From assembly GCF_008107725.1 (NCBI RefSeq), contig NZ_VIRN01000064.1:1488001-1552000 (forward strand): DNA of 64,000 nucleotides, read 5' to 3'. The stretch comes from Marinobacter sp. BW6. GTDB lineage: Bacteria > Pseudomonadota > Gammaproteobacteria > Pseudomonadales > Oleiphilaceae. A program made the translations under genes and the position numbers. The notes below the pieces were generated by a model. The model saw only the letters and a program-made list of their open reading frames with translations, had not been told where the DNA came from and did no database searches. Below, piece after piece: positions 1 to 8,594 of this stretch (the first letter of the stretch is position 1; every line of letters starts with the position of its first letter).

Positions 1-692
1 TGCCGCAGAACCGAAGCCAAAACCCGAACCGTCGCCCCCGTGGTCACCACATCATCTACAATGGCCAACCGCTCAGGCACCACCGACGTCACCTCAAACA
101 CCCCCCGAAGATTCGCAAGCCTCGCCTCACGGTTCAACTCTCGCTGTGCCCGAACCCTCCGGACGCGCTCCACCAGCCCGGTAGACACAGGAATGTTCAG
201 GTGGCCCCCGAGGGTCTCGGCAATGTCCTGGGCCTGATTAAACCCCCGCTGCCGTCGTCGCCGCGAATCCATTGGTGCGGGCACCAGCGCCTCCGGCTTC
301 AGGATCCTGCCATCGTGCAATGCCTTCTCAAGAAAGCCGGCGAAATCGGCCATCAGCGGCCGTCCGAACTTGCGTTGGCCATTGTACTTGTAACGGCTAA
401 TCATGCCGTCCAGTGGGTACTGGTAGCGCCAGGGAACGAGAGACGAATCGAAGGGTGGCGGGTGCTTCAGGCAGTCGCCACAGAGCAGCTCAGAAGATGG
501 AAAAGCCAGGGGCAGGGCGCAGCAGCGACAATGCCAGAGGTTGACGGGCAACTCGTCACGGCAGGGTTGGCATAACCCGTTGAAAGCGTTGGCGGACAAG
601 CAGGCGACACAGAGTCCTCCGTGCTCTACGCTGTTAACCTTTTGCTCCATGAAGGTTGACAGCCAGTTCAGTCCCTTTATCATCTGATTCAT
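1..692 (-). CDS. comF: ComF family phosphoribosyltransferase-like protein (3' end cut by window)
   Basis: The reverse strand is open from about 692 to the window edge. It encodes an N-terminal cysteine zinc-finger region (CVAC, CQPC, CRCC, CGDC), then PAPMDSRRRRQRGFNQAQ and the PRPP-binding motif LAIVDDVVTTGAT close to the edge, which is the ComF/GntX architecture. The family is linked to DNA uptake and use of exogenous DNA; the biochemical role is poorly defined. Three in-frame ATGs are possible starts (692, 683, 650), none with a good Shine-Dalgarno. The longer form adds MNQMIKGLNWLSTF, resembling the hydrophobic N-terminus of other ComF proteins. It diverges from bioB, as in Pseudomonas, and the BirA-type site abuts the longest start. 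Confidence 0.85.
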   Translation of the reverse strand, partial: MNQMIKGLNWLSTFMEQKVNSVEHGGLCVACLSANAFNGLCQPCRDELPVNLWHCRCCALPLAFPSSELLCGDCLKHPPPFDSSLVPWRYQYPLDGMISRYKYNGQRKFGRPLMADFAGFLEKALHDGRILKPEALVPAPMDSRRRRQRGFNQAQDIAETLGGHLNIPVSTGLVERVRRVRAQRELNREARLANLRGVFEVTSVVPERLAIVDDVVTTGATVRVLASVLR

Positions 693-724
693 CCGTAAAC
701 CCAGAGACCGGGAAAGGTTAACAG
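693..724. promoter_or_regulatory. Putative BirA operator upstream of bioB
   Basis: The site reads CCGTAAACC, 14 bases, GGTTAACAG. The known BirA operator of proteobacteria is TTGTAAACC, about 14-16 bases, GGTTTACAA; each half matches 7 of 9 positions and the spacing fits. It lies 9 nt upstream of the bioB start, in the comF/bioB divergent region. Biotinyl-AMP-bound BirA would repress biotin synthesis here. birA is not in the window. Sequence match is observed; function is inferred. Confidence 0.7.
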
Positions 725-733
725 GACTTTTAC

Positions 734-1792
734 ATGACCGCTACAGAACTCCGCCACGACTGGACACTGCAGGAAGCCCGCGAGCTTTTCGAGCTTCCCT
801 TCAACGATCTTCTGTTCCGTGCCCAGAGCGTGCACCGGCAATATTTTGATCCGAATGAAGTGCAGGTCAGCACTCTGCTGTCGATCAAGACGGGTGCCTG
901 CCCGGAGGATTGCAAATACTGTCCCCAGAGTGGTCATTACAACACCGGCCTTGAGAAAGAAAAGCTGCTGGAAATTGAAAAGGTGGTGGCTGAAGCCAAG
1001 GCTGCAAAACAGAAGGGGGCTTCCCGGTTTTGCATGGGCGCCGCCTGGCGCAGTCCTTCGAAGAAAGACATGCCTTATGTTCTGGACATGGTCAAACAGG
1101 TCAAATCCCTGGGGCTTGAGACCTGCATGACGCTTGGCATGTTAAAGGAAGAGCAAGCCGTGGAGCTGGCCGATGCCGGGCTGGATTACTACAACCACAA
1201 TCTGGACACCTCTGAGAAGTATTACAGCCACATCATCACCACGCGTACCTACCAGGACCGTCTGGACACGCTCGACAATGTTCGCAAGGCCGGCATGAAA
1301 GTGTGCTGCGGCGGCATTATGGGCATGGGGGAGGATGAGGATGACCGGGTTGGTTTGCTGGTCCAGTTGGCAAATCTGCCCCACCATCCGGAGAGTGTGC
1401 CGGTGAATATGCTGGTGAAGGTAAAAGGCACGCCTCTGGAGGACGTTGAGGATCTGGATCCGTTCGAGTTTATCCGGATTATTGCGGTGGCGCGGATCTT
1501 GATGCCGGCTTCCCATGTTCGCCTGTCGGCTGGGCGTGAAAACATGAATGAGCAGATGCAGGCTCTGTGTTTCATGGCCGGCGCCAACTCGATCTTCTAC
1601 GGTGAGAAACTCCTGACCACCGCCAATCCGGAAGCCGATGCCGATATGCTGTTGTTCAAGCGCCTGGGTATTCGCCCTGAGCAGCGTGAGCAGTGTGCGT
1701 CGGAGGAACAGGAAGAGGAGGCGATTGCCGAAGCCGTGGAGTATGAGGCGACCCGTCACATGTTCTATGACGCTACGCGGGAATCTGCCTGA
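734..1792 (+). CDS. bioB: Biotin synthase BioB
   Basis: Radical SAM enzyme that inserts sulfur into dethiobiotin, the last step of biotin synthesis, in the cytoplasm. The 352-residue protein has the radical SAM motif C56-P-E-D-C60-K-Y-C63 and the SGHYNTGL and [16 protein letters not shown] segments typical of BioB, and is of normal length. An AGGA lies about 8 nt before the ATG. It is the first gene of a bioB-F-H-C-D run and is probably under BirA control through the site at 693-724. Confidence 0.97.
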   Translation: MTATELRHDWTLQEARELFELPFNDLLFRAQSVHRQYFDPNEVQVSTLLSIKTGACPEDCKYCPQSGHYNTGLEKEKLLEIEKVVAEAKAAKQKGASRFCMGAAWRSPSKKDMPYVLDMVKQVKSLGLETCMTLGMLKEEQAVELADAGLDYYNHNLDTSEKYYSHIITTRTYQDRLDTLDNVRKAGMKVCCGGIMGMGEDEDDRVGLLVQLANLPHHPESVPVNMLVKVKGTPLEDVEDLDPFEFIRIIAVARILMPASHVRLSAGRENMNEQMQALCFMAGANSIFYGEKLLTTANPEADADMLLFKRLGIRPEQREQCASEEQEEEAIAEAVEYEATRHMFYDATRESA

Positions 1793-1866
1793 GCCTTTGA
1801 TCTTGGGAGGCAGCGAGCCTCACCCGCTCGTTGCCCGGACCGTTGAGTTAACCTCCAGGTGCTATC

Positions 1867-3042
1867 GTGCGGGACTTTGCCCTTGAACTCGAAGAGCGGA
1901 AACAGGCCGGCCTTTACCGGACGCGGCGGCATGTAGCCGGTCCTCAGGCGCCCTCTCTAATTGCTGACGGCAAACCTTTGTTGTCGTTCTGCAGTAATGA
2001 TTACCTTGGTCTTGCCAACAACCCTGCCAATATCGCGGCACTGCGTGATGCGCTTCCGGAGACCGGGCTCGGGGGTGCGGCTTCCCATCTGATTTGTGGT
2101 CACCATGATGCCCATCACCAACTGGAGCTTCGTCTGGCGGAGTTTACCGGGCGCAGTTCGGCGCTGTTTTTCTCCACCGGTTACATGGCGAATATGGGCG
2201 TTATTTCGGCGCTGGCCGGGCGGGGCGATACGATTTTTTCGGATCGGCTGAACCACGCCTCCATTATCGATGGCTGTATTCTTAGCCGTGCCCGGGTTCG
2301 CCGTTATGCCCATGGAGATGTGGCAGCGCTGGAGGCGATGCTTTCAGAGACGTCCGGGCACAAGCTGGTGGTAACAGACGGTGTGTTCAGCATGGATGGT
2401 GACATTGCGCCGTTGGCGGAGTTGGCTCGGGTCTGCCGGGCCCACGATGCGTTACTGGTTGTCGATGATGCTCATGGAATTGGTGTGCTCGGACCTCAGG
2501 GCCGGGGCAGTGTGGCTGAAATGGGGTTGTCTGAAGAAGACGTGCCGGTCCTGATCGGTACCTTGGGCAAGGCGGTAGGAACCAGTGGCGCATTCGTGGC
2601 CGGGCCGTCGATGTTGATGGATTATCTGGTTCAGAAGGCCAGGACCTATATTTACACGACGGCGATGCCGCCGGCGCTTGCCATCGCAACCATGTCGAGT
2701 CTGAACCTTATTGAGAGGGGGCAGGGGCGTCGTGATCATGTATTGGGGCTGGTGTCCCGGTTCCGGCGGGAGGCCTCTGCCATGGGGTATGAATTGATGC
2801 CTTCACGGACGCCGATCCAGCCGATCATGATAGGCGACAATCACGACGCGCTGGCGTTGAGTCAGGCGCTGGAGGAGCGAGGTTTGCTGGTCTCGGCAAT
2901 TCGTCCGCCGACGGTTCCGGTGGGTGAAGCGCGTTTGCGGGTAACGTTCAGTACCGCACATTCTCAAGAGAACCTTGATTGTCTGCTGAGTGCGCTTTCA
3001 GAGTGCCGTCATCTGGTTCAGCAGGCGGACGTGGCGATATGA
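1867..3042 (+). CDS. bioF: 8-amino-7-oxononanoate synthase BioF
   Basis: PLP-dependent alpha-oxoamine synthase joining pimeloyl-ACP (or -CoA) and alanine to give 8-amino-7-oxononanoate. The protein is 391 residues from a GTG start ([18 protein letters not shown]). [13 protein letters not shown] contains the PLP lysine at about K235, and [10 protein letters not shown] is the cofactor-binding Asp/His segment. Its stop overlaps the bioH start in ATGA, indicating translational coupling. Confidence 0.96.
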   Translation: MRDFALELEERKQAGLYRTRRHVAGPQAPSLIADGKPLLSFCSNDYLGLANNPANIAALRDALPETGLGGAASHLICGHHDAHHQLELRLAEFTGRSSALFFSTGYMANMGVISALAGRGDTIFSDRLNHASIIDGCILSRARVRRYAHGDVAALEAMLSETSGHKLVVTDGVFSMDGDIAPLAELARVCRAHDALLVVDDAHGIGVLGPQGRGSVAEMGLSEEDVPVLIGTLGKAVGTSGAFVAGPSMLMDYLVQKARTYIYTTAMPPALAIATMSSLNLIERGQGRRDHVLGLVSRFRREASAMGYELMPSRTPIQPIMIGDNHDALALSQALEERGLLVSAIRPPTVPVGEARLRVTFSTAHSQENLDCLLSALSECRHLVQQADVAI

Positions 3043-3794
3043 GCTCCGGAAAGGTCTGTCCGCGTCTGGTGGTGGTTGCGGGTTGGGGCGTTCGCGCAGA
3101 GATGCTGTCGGAGCTCTATGGTTACTGGCCGGGGGAGGTTGTGCCGGTGTCTCTGGACGATGAGTTGCTGGCTCGTTGCCATTCCCTTTCCGAGGTGACT
3201 GATGAGTTGTTGTCGCTTTATCCAGAGCCGTCGGTCTGGATGGGATGGTCCCTTGGCAGTCAGGTTGTGATGGAGGCCGCCGCTCGGGAGACCGGCGCGG
3301 TTTCCTGTGCCATAACGCTGGGTGGTTTTCCGAAGTTTGTTGCCGATGACAGCTGGCCCCATGGAATGCCGGAACCGGATTTCCGGGCTTTCGCCGTTGG
3401 CATCCAACGGGACCCCCAGCGGTATTGGCTGCATTTCCTGTTGTTGATGATCAACGGCGCTGCGAACGAGAAGCAGGAGCGGCAATGCCTCAAGCCCTGG
3501 TTGGAAAAAGGAACCCTGGTTTCACACGCGCACCTCTGTACAAGCCTTACATGGCTAAAAACTGGGGACCAGAGGGCGTTATGGCGTTCACTCGTCACGC
3601 CGGCCCTGCATGTGATGGGGGAAAACGACGTTGTGGTAAGCTCCCGGGCGGATGATCTTGCGGTTCCCGCTTCAAGTGACTATGCGGTCGTCCCTGGAAT
3701 GGCGCACTGGCCGGGCGGTTGCTCGGCTTCGGATTGTTGGGGCGCGATACAGGCGTTTTTTGCCTCGCAAAAGGCATTGTCATGGACGTTATGA
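3039..3794 (+). CDS. bioH: Pimeloyl-ACP methyl ester esterase BioH
   Basis: Alpha/beta-hydrolase that removes the methyl ester from pimeloyl-ACP methyl ester before BioF acts. The 251-residue protein starts at the ATG inside the ATGA overlap with bioF. It shows the oxyanion-hole region VVVAGWGV, the nucleophile elbow GWSLGSQ (Ser71), an acidic residue in GENDVVV and the catalytic His in GMAHWPGG. Sequence divergence is typical of Pseudomonas-type BioH. Position between bioF and bioC supports the assignment. Confidence 0.88.
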   Translation: MSSGKVCPRLVVVAGWGVRAEMLSELYGYWPGEVVPVSLDDELLARCHSLSEVTDELLSLYPEPSVWMGWSLGSQVVMEAAARETGAVSCAITLGGFPKFVADDSWPHGMPEPDFRAFAVGIQRDPQRYWLHFLLLMINGAANEKQERQCLKPWLEKGTLVSHAHLCTSLTWLKTGDQRALWRSLVTPALHVMGENDVVVSSRADDLAVPASSDYAVVPGMAHWPGGCSASDCWGAIQAFFASQKALSWTL

Positions 3795-4609
3795 GCTGTT
3801 CGCCGAGTGCATCGGCCGGTGTTTCTGAAACGCTCAAGTCCGATATTGCCAGGGGGTTCGGCACTGCCAGTGGCACCTATGAAAGTGCCTCCAGACTGCA
3901 GCGTTTTATGGGCAACACCATGCTGCAGAAATTCCAGTCCCGTGACATTCGGCAGCTCGATTCGACAGCCCTGGACCTTGGTTGTGGCACCGGGTGGTTT
4001 ACCCGGAAATTTGCTGATCTTGAGCAGATTGGGCCGCTGACCGGGGTTGATCTGTCACCGGGTATGCTGGAACAGGCTCGTGCGAATGGGCCAGACGGAA
4101 TCAGCTGGATTTTGGGTGATGCCGAGCACCTCCCTTTGCCGGATGACAGTGTCGACCTGATTTTCAGTAACCTCATGATTCAATGGTGTGATGACCCCTG
4201 TGCAGTGCTCGGGGAGTGTCGGCGTATCTTGCGTCCCGGCGGGCGTCTCATGGTCTCCACGTTGCTTGATGGCACGCTGCGTGAGCTTAAAGCTGCCTGG
4301 CAGGCAGCGGATCCTGAACATCAGCACGTAAATCGCTTCGAAACCGACCTTGCTTTTCAGGCCAAGGTGCGCGCCGAATTGCCGGATGCAATCATTGAAA
4401 CCCGCACCATCAGGCTTCCCTACGAGTCGCCGATGGCCCTGGCAGGAGAGCTTCGCCATCTCGGGGCGGGCTTCCGGGGCGCTGGTCGGCGACGAGGGGC
4501 CACGGCACCCGGGAGAATGCGGGCAATGTGCAGGCAGTACCCCCAAGAGCCAGAGGGCACTATCATGGCAAGCTATGAGGCTGCATGGGTTTACTGGCAG
4601 AAACCATAG
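3782..4609 (+). CDS. bioC: Malonyl-ACP O-methyltransferase BioC
   Basis: SAM-dependent methyltransferase that methylates malonyl-ACP so that the fatty-acid machinery can build the pimeloyl chain. Motif I LDLGCGTGWFTRKFA, motif II GVDLSPGMLEQA and SNLMIQWCDDP are BioC hallmarks, as is the C-terminal LRHLGAGFRGAGRRRG segment. Two in-frame ATGs exist, 3782 and 3791; 3782 has AAGG seven bases upstream, while 3791 forms an ATGA overlap with bioH. About 275 residues. Confidence 0.93.
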   Translation: MDVMSCSPSASAGVSETLKSDIARGFGTASGTYESASRLQRFMGNTMLQKFQSRDIRQLDSTALDLGCGTGWFTRKFADLEQIGPLTGVDLSPGMLEQARANGPDGISWILGDAEHLPLPDDSVDLIFSNLMIQWCDDPCAVLGECRRILRPGGRLMVSTLLDGTLRELKAAWQAADPEHQHVNRFETDLAFQAKVRAELPDAIIETRTIRLPYESPMALAGELRHLGAGFRGAGRRRGATAPGRMRAMCRQYPQEPEGTIMASYEAAWVYWQKP

Positions 4610-4631
4610 GACTACCTGACAGGAAATAATA

Positions 4632-5324
4632 ATGGCCAAGCAATCTTTCTTTGTAACTGGCAACGACACGGGGGTTGGAAAAACCCTGGTATCCGCAGCC
4701 ATCCTTCACGCGGCCAGGGCCATGGGGAAGCACACCCTGGCGATGAAGCCCATCGCGTCCGGTTGCAATCGGACACCAGAAGGCCTCCGCAACGACGATG
4801 CCCTGATCTTGCAGAACGCCATTACGGAGCCGCTGGCTTACGAGTTGATTAACCCGGTAGCACTGGAACCGGCCATTGCGCCTCACGTGGCCGCTGAGCA
4901 GGCCGGACGTCACATCACCTCTGATCGCCTTGTCGGATTCTGCCGTGGGTTGCAGATTCGTCCGGCAGACCTGCTGTTGGTGGAGGGCGCCGGCGGCTGG
5001 CGGGTCCCTCTCAACGACCGGGAAACCTACTCGGAGTTTCCGCGCCAACTGAACATGCCGGTTATCCTGGTGGTTTCACTCCGCCTGGGCTGTATCAACC
5101 ATGCTCTGCTGACGGCGGAAGCCATCAGGAGTGACGGTCTGAAAGTGGCAGGTTGGGTCGCCAACCGTACAGAGCCTGAGCCCATGAGTTGCGAGCAGGA
5201 CACCCTGAATTACCTGGTGAACCACATGGGAGCACCCTGCCTGGGCATCCTTCCCTGGCTGGAGCAGGCGCGTCCGGAAATGCTGGCGGGGTATCTGAAT
5301 ATTGATGTGCTGTTTGAAAATTGA
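4632..5324 (+). CDS. bioD: Dethiobiotin synthetase BioD
   Basis: ATP-dependent ring closure of 7,8-diaminopelargonate with CO2 to give dethiobiotin. The 230-residue protein opens with the P-loop GNDTGVGKT (residues 10-18) and has VEGAGGWRVPL, the second nucleotide-binding motif. AGGAAATAATA precedes the ATG. It ends the biotin run; bioA is absent from the window and must lie elsewhere, as in pseudomonads. Confidence 0.96.
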   Translation: MAKQSFFVTGNDTGVGKTLVSAAILHAARAMGKHTLAMKPIASGCNRTPEGLRNDDALILQNAITEPLAYELINPVALEPAIAPHVAAEQAGRHITSDRLVGFCRGLQIRPADLLLVEGAGGWRVPLNDRETYSEFPRQLNMPVILVVSLRLGCINHALLTAEAIRSDGLKVAGWVANRTEPEPMSCEQDTLNYLVNHMGAPCLGILPWLEQARPEMLAGYLNIDVLFEN

Positions 5325-5337
5325 CCAAATGTGTGGC

Positions 5338-5354
5338 TTAATTGAGTCAATTAA
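5338..5354. promoter_or_regulatory. 17-bp perfect palindrome upstream of the rod-like gene
   Basis: TTAATTGAGTCAATTAA is a perfect odd palindrome (8-bp arms, 1-nt centre) in the 51-nt gap between bioD and the next gene, flanked by TGACCA and TGGTCA further out. It could be an operator or a weak transcript-end hairpin. There is no T-run, which argues against a classical terminator. Confidence 0.35.
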
Positions 5355-5375
5355 TGGTCATCGGGCATCGCGGTT

Positions 5376-5621
5376 ATGATCAATAACACTCTCGCAGTTG
5401 GGATCCAGGGCATTCAGGATGGCATGGTCGGTATGGAAAATGCCGCCCGCAAGATTGCCCGTGGCGGCACGGATGGACCCCAGGGGACCGCAGAAGGTCC
5501 CGGCAGCCTTATTGAACCTATTGTTGACCTCAAGGTATATGAGCGCAGTGTTGAAGCGTCGGCGCAGGTGGTAAAAACCGCGGACGAAACATTGGGAACG
5601 CTTCTTGATATCATGGCCTGA
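5376..5621 (+). CDS. Small orphan protein with flagellar rod-like C-terminus
   Basis: Encodes 81 residues. The C-terminal part, IEPIVDLKVYERSVEASAQ followed by VVKTADETLGTLLDIMA, has the pattern of the C-terminal helix of flagellar rod/hook proteins (FlgC/FlgG type: variable N-terminus, then ANAKVIQTADEMLQTLL-like). The N-terminus (NNTLAVGIQGIQDGMVGMENAA) also resembles the rod/hook N-terminal helix, so the protein may be a minimal rod-like coiled pair without a middle domain. No flagellar genes are nearby. A small hypothetical gene occupies this place (PA0505) in P. aeruginosa. Function unknown. Confidence 0.7.
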   Translation: MINNTLAVGIQGIQDGMVGMENAARKIARGGTDGPQGTAEGPGSLIEPIVDLKVYERSVEASAQVVKTADETLGTLLDIMA

Positions 5622-5643
5622 CAGCTGAAAGGACGCCAAGTTC

Positions 5644-6312
5644 GTGCTTTCTTCCCTCCCTCCTGTCCCTCCATCTTTCCCCGGGGCGTCTTTTCAAGGC
5701 CAGGCCTCGCCACGAGTCCAGACAACCGGCTCAGCAGCGGCAGAGCCCGAGACGCCCTCGGTCGAAGCCAGGTTCACTGAGGCTTCCGGAAAAGCCGAGT
5801 CCGCGCGAGAAAACCCTGAGTCAAAACCCGGTGGTGAGGATTCGGGTAGCCCGCAGGGCTTGACTGAACAAGAGCTGAAACAACTGACTGAGCTGAAAGC
5901 ACGGGATCGTGAGGTCCGTGCCCACGAAGCCGCGCATCAGGCGGTTGGCGGCCAGTATGCGGGCGCCATGTCCTTTACCTATCAGCGCGGCCCGGACGGA
6001 GCACAGTACGCGGTAGGTGGTGAAGTCTCCATCGATCTGTCTCCCGTACAGGGAGACCCCCAGGCTACCATTGAAAAGATGCGGATCGTCCGGTCGGCGG
6101 CCATGGCGCCGGCGGAGCCTTCCGGACAGGACCGGGCCGTTGCCGCCCAGGCCATGCAGATTATGCTCCAGGCCCAGTCAGAGCTTGCTGCCGAGACTGG
6201 GGGGCCATCAAGGGCTGCCAGTGATGCCTACCGTGAAGTCTCCGCCATGGGAGAGGTCGACCAAAACGATGACGAAAACCGGGTCTCGTCCTTCGAACCG
6301 GTGTCGGCCTGA
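5644..6312 (+). CDS. SprA-related putative zinc metalloprotease
   Basis: Protein of 222 residues from a GTG start (GAAAGGA about 10 nt upstream). The first 70 residues are low-complexity, rich in Pro, Ser and Glu. The conserved part begins at LTEQELKQLTELKARDREVR and contains the zincin-type motif HEAAH, then GPDGAQYAVGGEV and DPQATIEKMR, all typical of the SprA-related family. A protease role is inferred from HExxH; no substrate is known. There is no clear signal peptide. Confidence 0.8.
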   Translation: MLSSLPPVPPSFPGASFQGQASPRVQTTGSAAAEPETPSVEARFTEASGKAESARENPESKPGGEDSGSPQGLTEQELKQLTELKARDREVRAHEAAHQAVGGQYAGAMSFTYQRGPDGAQYAVGGEVSIDLSPVQGDPQATIEKMRIVRSAAMAPAEPSGQDRAVAAQAMQIMLQAQSELAAETGGPSRAASDAYREVSAMGEVDQNDDENRVSSFEPVSA

Positions 6313-6439
6313 TCCTCTGGTGTCCCAAGACCTGATCCGCCTATAAATATCCCGCAGTTACAGCCTGCTGGCACCCTGTGCGCACTGTTATGGCGCGTGC
6401 TCAGGTGACAGTTCGCAACACAAATTTTGCACCCGCCTA

Positions 6440-6484
6440 TTGACAATTCTGTGCCTGTAAACGTATGTTTCAAACAAGTGTTTA
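6440..6484 (+). promoter_or_regulatory. Promoter with PsrA-like palindrome upstream of the first acyl-CoA dehydrogenase
   Basis: A perfect -35 TTGACA (6440-6445) is followed after 18 nt by TATGTT (6464-6469). Immediately downstream, CAAACAAGTGTTTA (6471-6484) contains the inverted repeat AAAC-N4-GTTT. The PsrA fatty-acid sensor of Pseudomonas recognises a G/C-AAAC-N2-4-GTTT-G/C pattern, and this site differs only at the last base. The layout suggests fatty-acid-relieved repression. Inference only; psrA is not in the window. Confidence 0.5.
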
Positions 6485-6583
6485 ATTAAGGCTGCGGCGC
6501 AGTGCGTTGCAGTGTCTGAGCAAACCCAAGGCCAGAAGCTGTAAAACCTTATTCAGCTGAGACCGAGAACCGAGGTGGATTCC

Positions 6584-8383
6584 ATGCCTGAGTACAAAGC
6601 GCCCCTGCGTGACATCAAATTCGTAATGACCGAGCTGCTGGACAGCGAGCAGCACTACGCCAACCTGGAAGGTGCCGAAGACGCCACTCCGGATATGGTG
6701 GATGCCATTATCGGGGAAGGTGCCAAGTTCTGTGAGCAGGTTCTGTCTCCGCTGAACCAGGTGGGTGACAAGGAAGGCTGTACCTGGAGCGAAGACGGTG
6801 TAAAAACACCGACTGGCTTCAAAGAAGCCTACCAGCAGTACGTTGAAGGCGGCTGGCCTTCCATGACCGCCGATCCCAACTATGGCGGCCAGGGACTTCC
6901 GCATTCTCTCGGTCTGGTGATGAGTGAGATGGTTGGTACCGCCAACTGGTCCTTCGGCATGTACCCGGGCCTGAGCCACGGTGCAACCAACACCATTGAA
7001 GAGCATGGCACCGAAGAGCAGAAGCAGACTTACCTGACCAAACTGATCAGCGGCGAGTGGACCGGCACCATGTGTCTGACCGAGCCACACTGCGGTTCCG
7101 ACCTGGGCACCCTGCGCACCAAGGCAGAGCCGAATGCTGATGGTACTTACGCCATTACCGGCACCAAGATCTTTATCTCGGCCGGCGAGCACGACATGGC
7201 CGAGAACATTGTTCACATCGTTCTGGCACGCCTGCCGGGCGCTCCGGAAGGCACCAAGGGTATCTCCCTGTTCATCGTGCCCAAGAATCTGCCGAACGAA
7301 GATGGCTCCTCCGGTGAGCGCAACGCAGTTTCCTGCGGCTCCATCGAACACAAGATGGGCATCCACGGCAACGCTACCTGCGTGATGAACTTCGACGGTG
7401 CCAAGGGCTGGTTGATTGGTCCTGAGAACAAGGGCCTGAACTGCATGTTCACCTTCATGAATACTGCCCGTATCGGCACCGCTATCCAGGGTCTCGGTGC
7501 GGCCGAGCTGGGTTTCCAGGGCTCGCTGACCTACGCCAAGGAGCGTCTGGCGATGCGTTCACTGAGCGGTCCGAAGAACCCGGAAGGCATTGCTGATCCG
7601 ATCATCGTTCATCCGGATGTGCGTCGCATGCTGCTGACCCAGAAAGCGGTTGCTGAAGGCGCCCGTGCTCTGATTTACCTGACTGCGCAGCAGGCCGATG
7701 TTGTTCACAGCGGCAAGACCGAAGAAGAGCGTCGCGCGGCAGACGAAGCTCTGGGCTTCCTGACGCCCATTGCCAAGGCTTTCCTGACCGAGATCGGGTA
7801 CGAGGCAGCCAACCTGGGTATGCAGGTATTCGGTGGCCATGGCTTTATCTCCGAGTGGGGCATGGAGCAGAACGTTCGTGATGCCCGTATCGGCATGATC
7901 TACGAAGGCACCACTGGTATTCAGGCGCTGGACCTTTTGGGCCGGAAGGTTCTGATGACCCAGGGCGAATCCCTGAAGGGCTTCACCAAGCAGGTGCACG
8001 TGTTCTGCAAGGAAAACGCTGACAACGAGCAGCTGAAGGAATTTATCGAGCCGCTGGCGGCTATGAACAAGGAGTGGGGCGAACTGACTACCAAGATTGG
8101 TATGTCCGCCATGAAAAACCGGGAAGAAGTGGGCGCGGCCTCTGTGGACTACCTGATGTACTCCGGCTACGCGGTATTCGCGTACCTGTGGGCGCGCATG
8201 GCCAAGGTTGCTCTGGACCGGATGGTAGAAGGGACGACCGAAGAAATGTTCTACAACGCCAAGGTTCAGACTGCACGCTTCTACTTCAAGCGTATGCTGC
8301 CCCGTGCCAAGGGCCACGCAGAAAGCATGCTGGCCGGCGCTGACAGTCTGATGGATATGCCGGAGGAAGCCTTCGCCATCTAA
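6584..8383 (+). CDS. Acyl-CoA dehydrogenase, large C-terminal-extension type (first of a tandem pair)
   Basis: FAD-dependent alpha,beta-dehydrogenation of acyl-CoA, the first step of beta-oxidation. About 599 residues, the long subclass with extra C-terminal helical domain. CLTEPHCGSDLGT is the FAD/substrate motif, FGGHGFISEWG precedes the C-terminal helices, and IYEGTTGIQALDL contains the likely catalytic glutamate. The ATG at 6584 is preferred over GTG at 6575 because AGGTGG lies just upstream. Chain length preference cannot be read. Corresponds by position to PA0506 of P. aeruginosa. Confidence 0.93.
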   Translation: MPEYKAPLRDIKFVMTELLDSEQHYANLEGAEDATPDMVDAIIGEGAKFCEQVLSPLNQVGDKEGCTWSEDGVKTPTGFKEAYQQYVEGGWPSMTADPNYGGQGLPHSLGLVMSEMVGTANWSFGMYPGLSHGATNTIEEHGTEEQKQTYLTKLISGEWTGTMCLTEPHCGSDLGTLRTKAEPNADGTYAITGTKIFISAGEHDMAENIVHIVLARLPGAPEGTKGISLFIVPKNLPNEDGSSGERNAVSCGSIEHKMGIHGNATCVMNFDGAKGWLIGPENKGLNCMFTFMNTARIGTAIQGLGAAELGFQGSLTYAKERLAMRSLSGPKNPEGIADPIIVHPDVRRMLLTQKAVAEGARALIYLTAQQADVVHSGKTEEERRAADEALGFLTPIAKAFLTEIGYEAANLGMQVFGGHGFISEWGMEQNVRDARIGMIYEGTTGIQALDLLGRKVLMTQGESLKGFTKQVHVFCKENADNEQLKEFIEPLAAMNKEWGELTTKIGMSAMKNREEVGAASVDYLMYSGYAVFAYLWARMAKVALDRMVEGTTEEMFYNAKVQTARFYFKRMLPRAKGHAESMLAGADSLMDMPEEAFAI

Positions 8384-8420
8384 GGCGCGGGCACCGAAGG
8401 AAGGTTCCAAAGGACAGAAA

Positions 8421-8449
8421 GCCCGCGCTCCCCGGAGGCGGGCTTTTTT
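8421..8449 (+). terminator. Rho-independent terminator after the first acyl-CoA dehydrogenase
   Basis: The hairpin GCCCGC...GCGGGC is followed by TTTTTTC. It starts 37 nt after the stop codon and separates the two paralogous genes, so each is likely its own transcription unit. Confidence 0.85.
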
Positions 8450-8594
8450 CATGAGTTGCGGTCCGCTTTTAGGGTAGAATGGGCGCCCATAAAAATAATC
8501 TTCAGCGGACACATAGCCCGAGCAGGTGTGACCGGCCGGAATAGCGGCCCCATTGCCACCTGAACAGACTGACAGAATTTTTGGAGAGTTTTAG

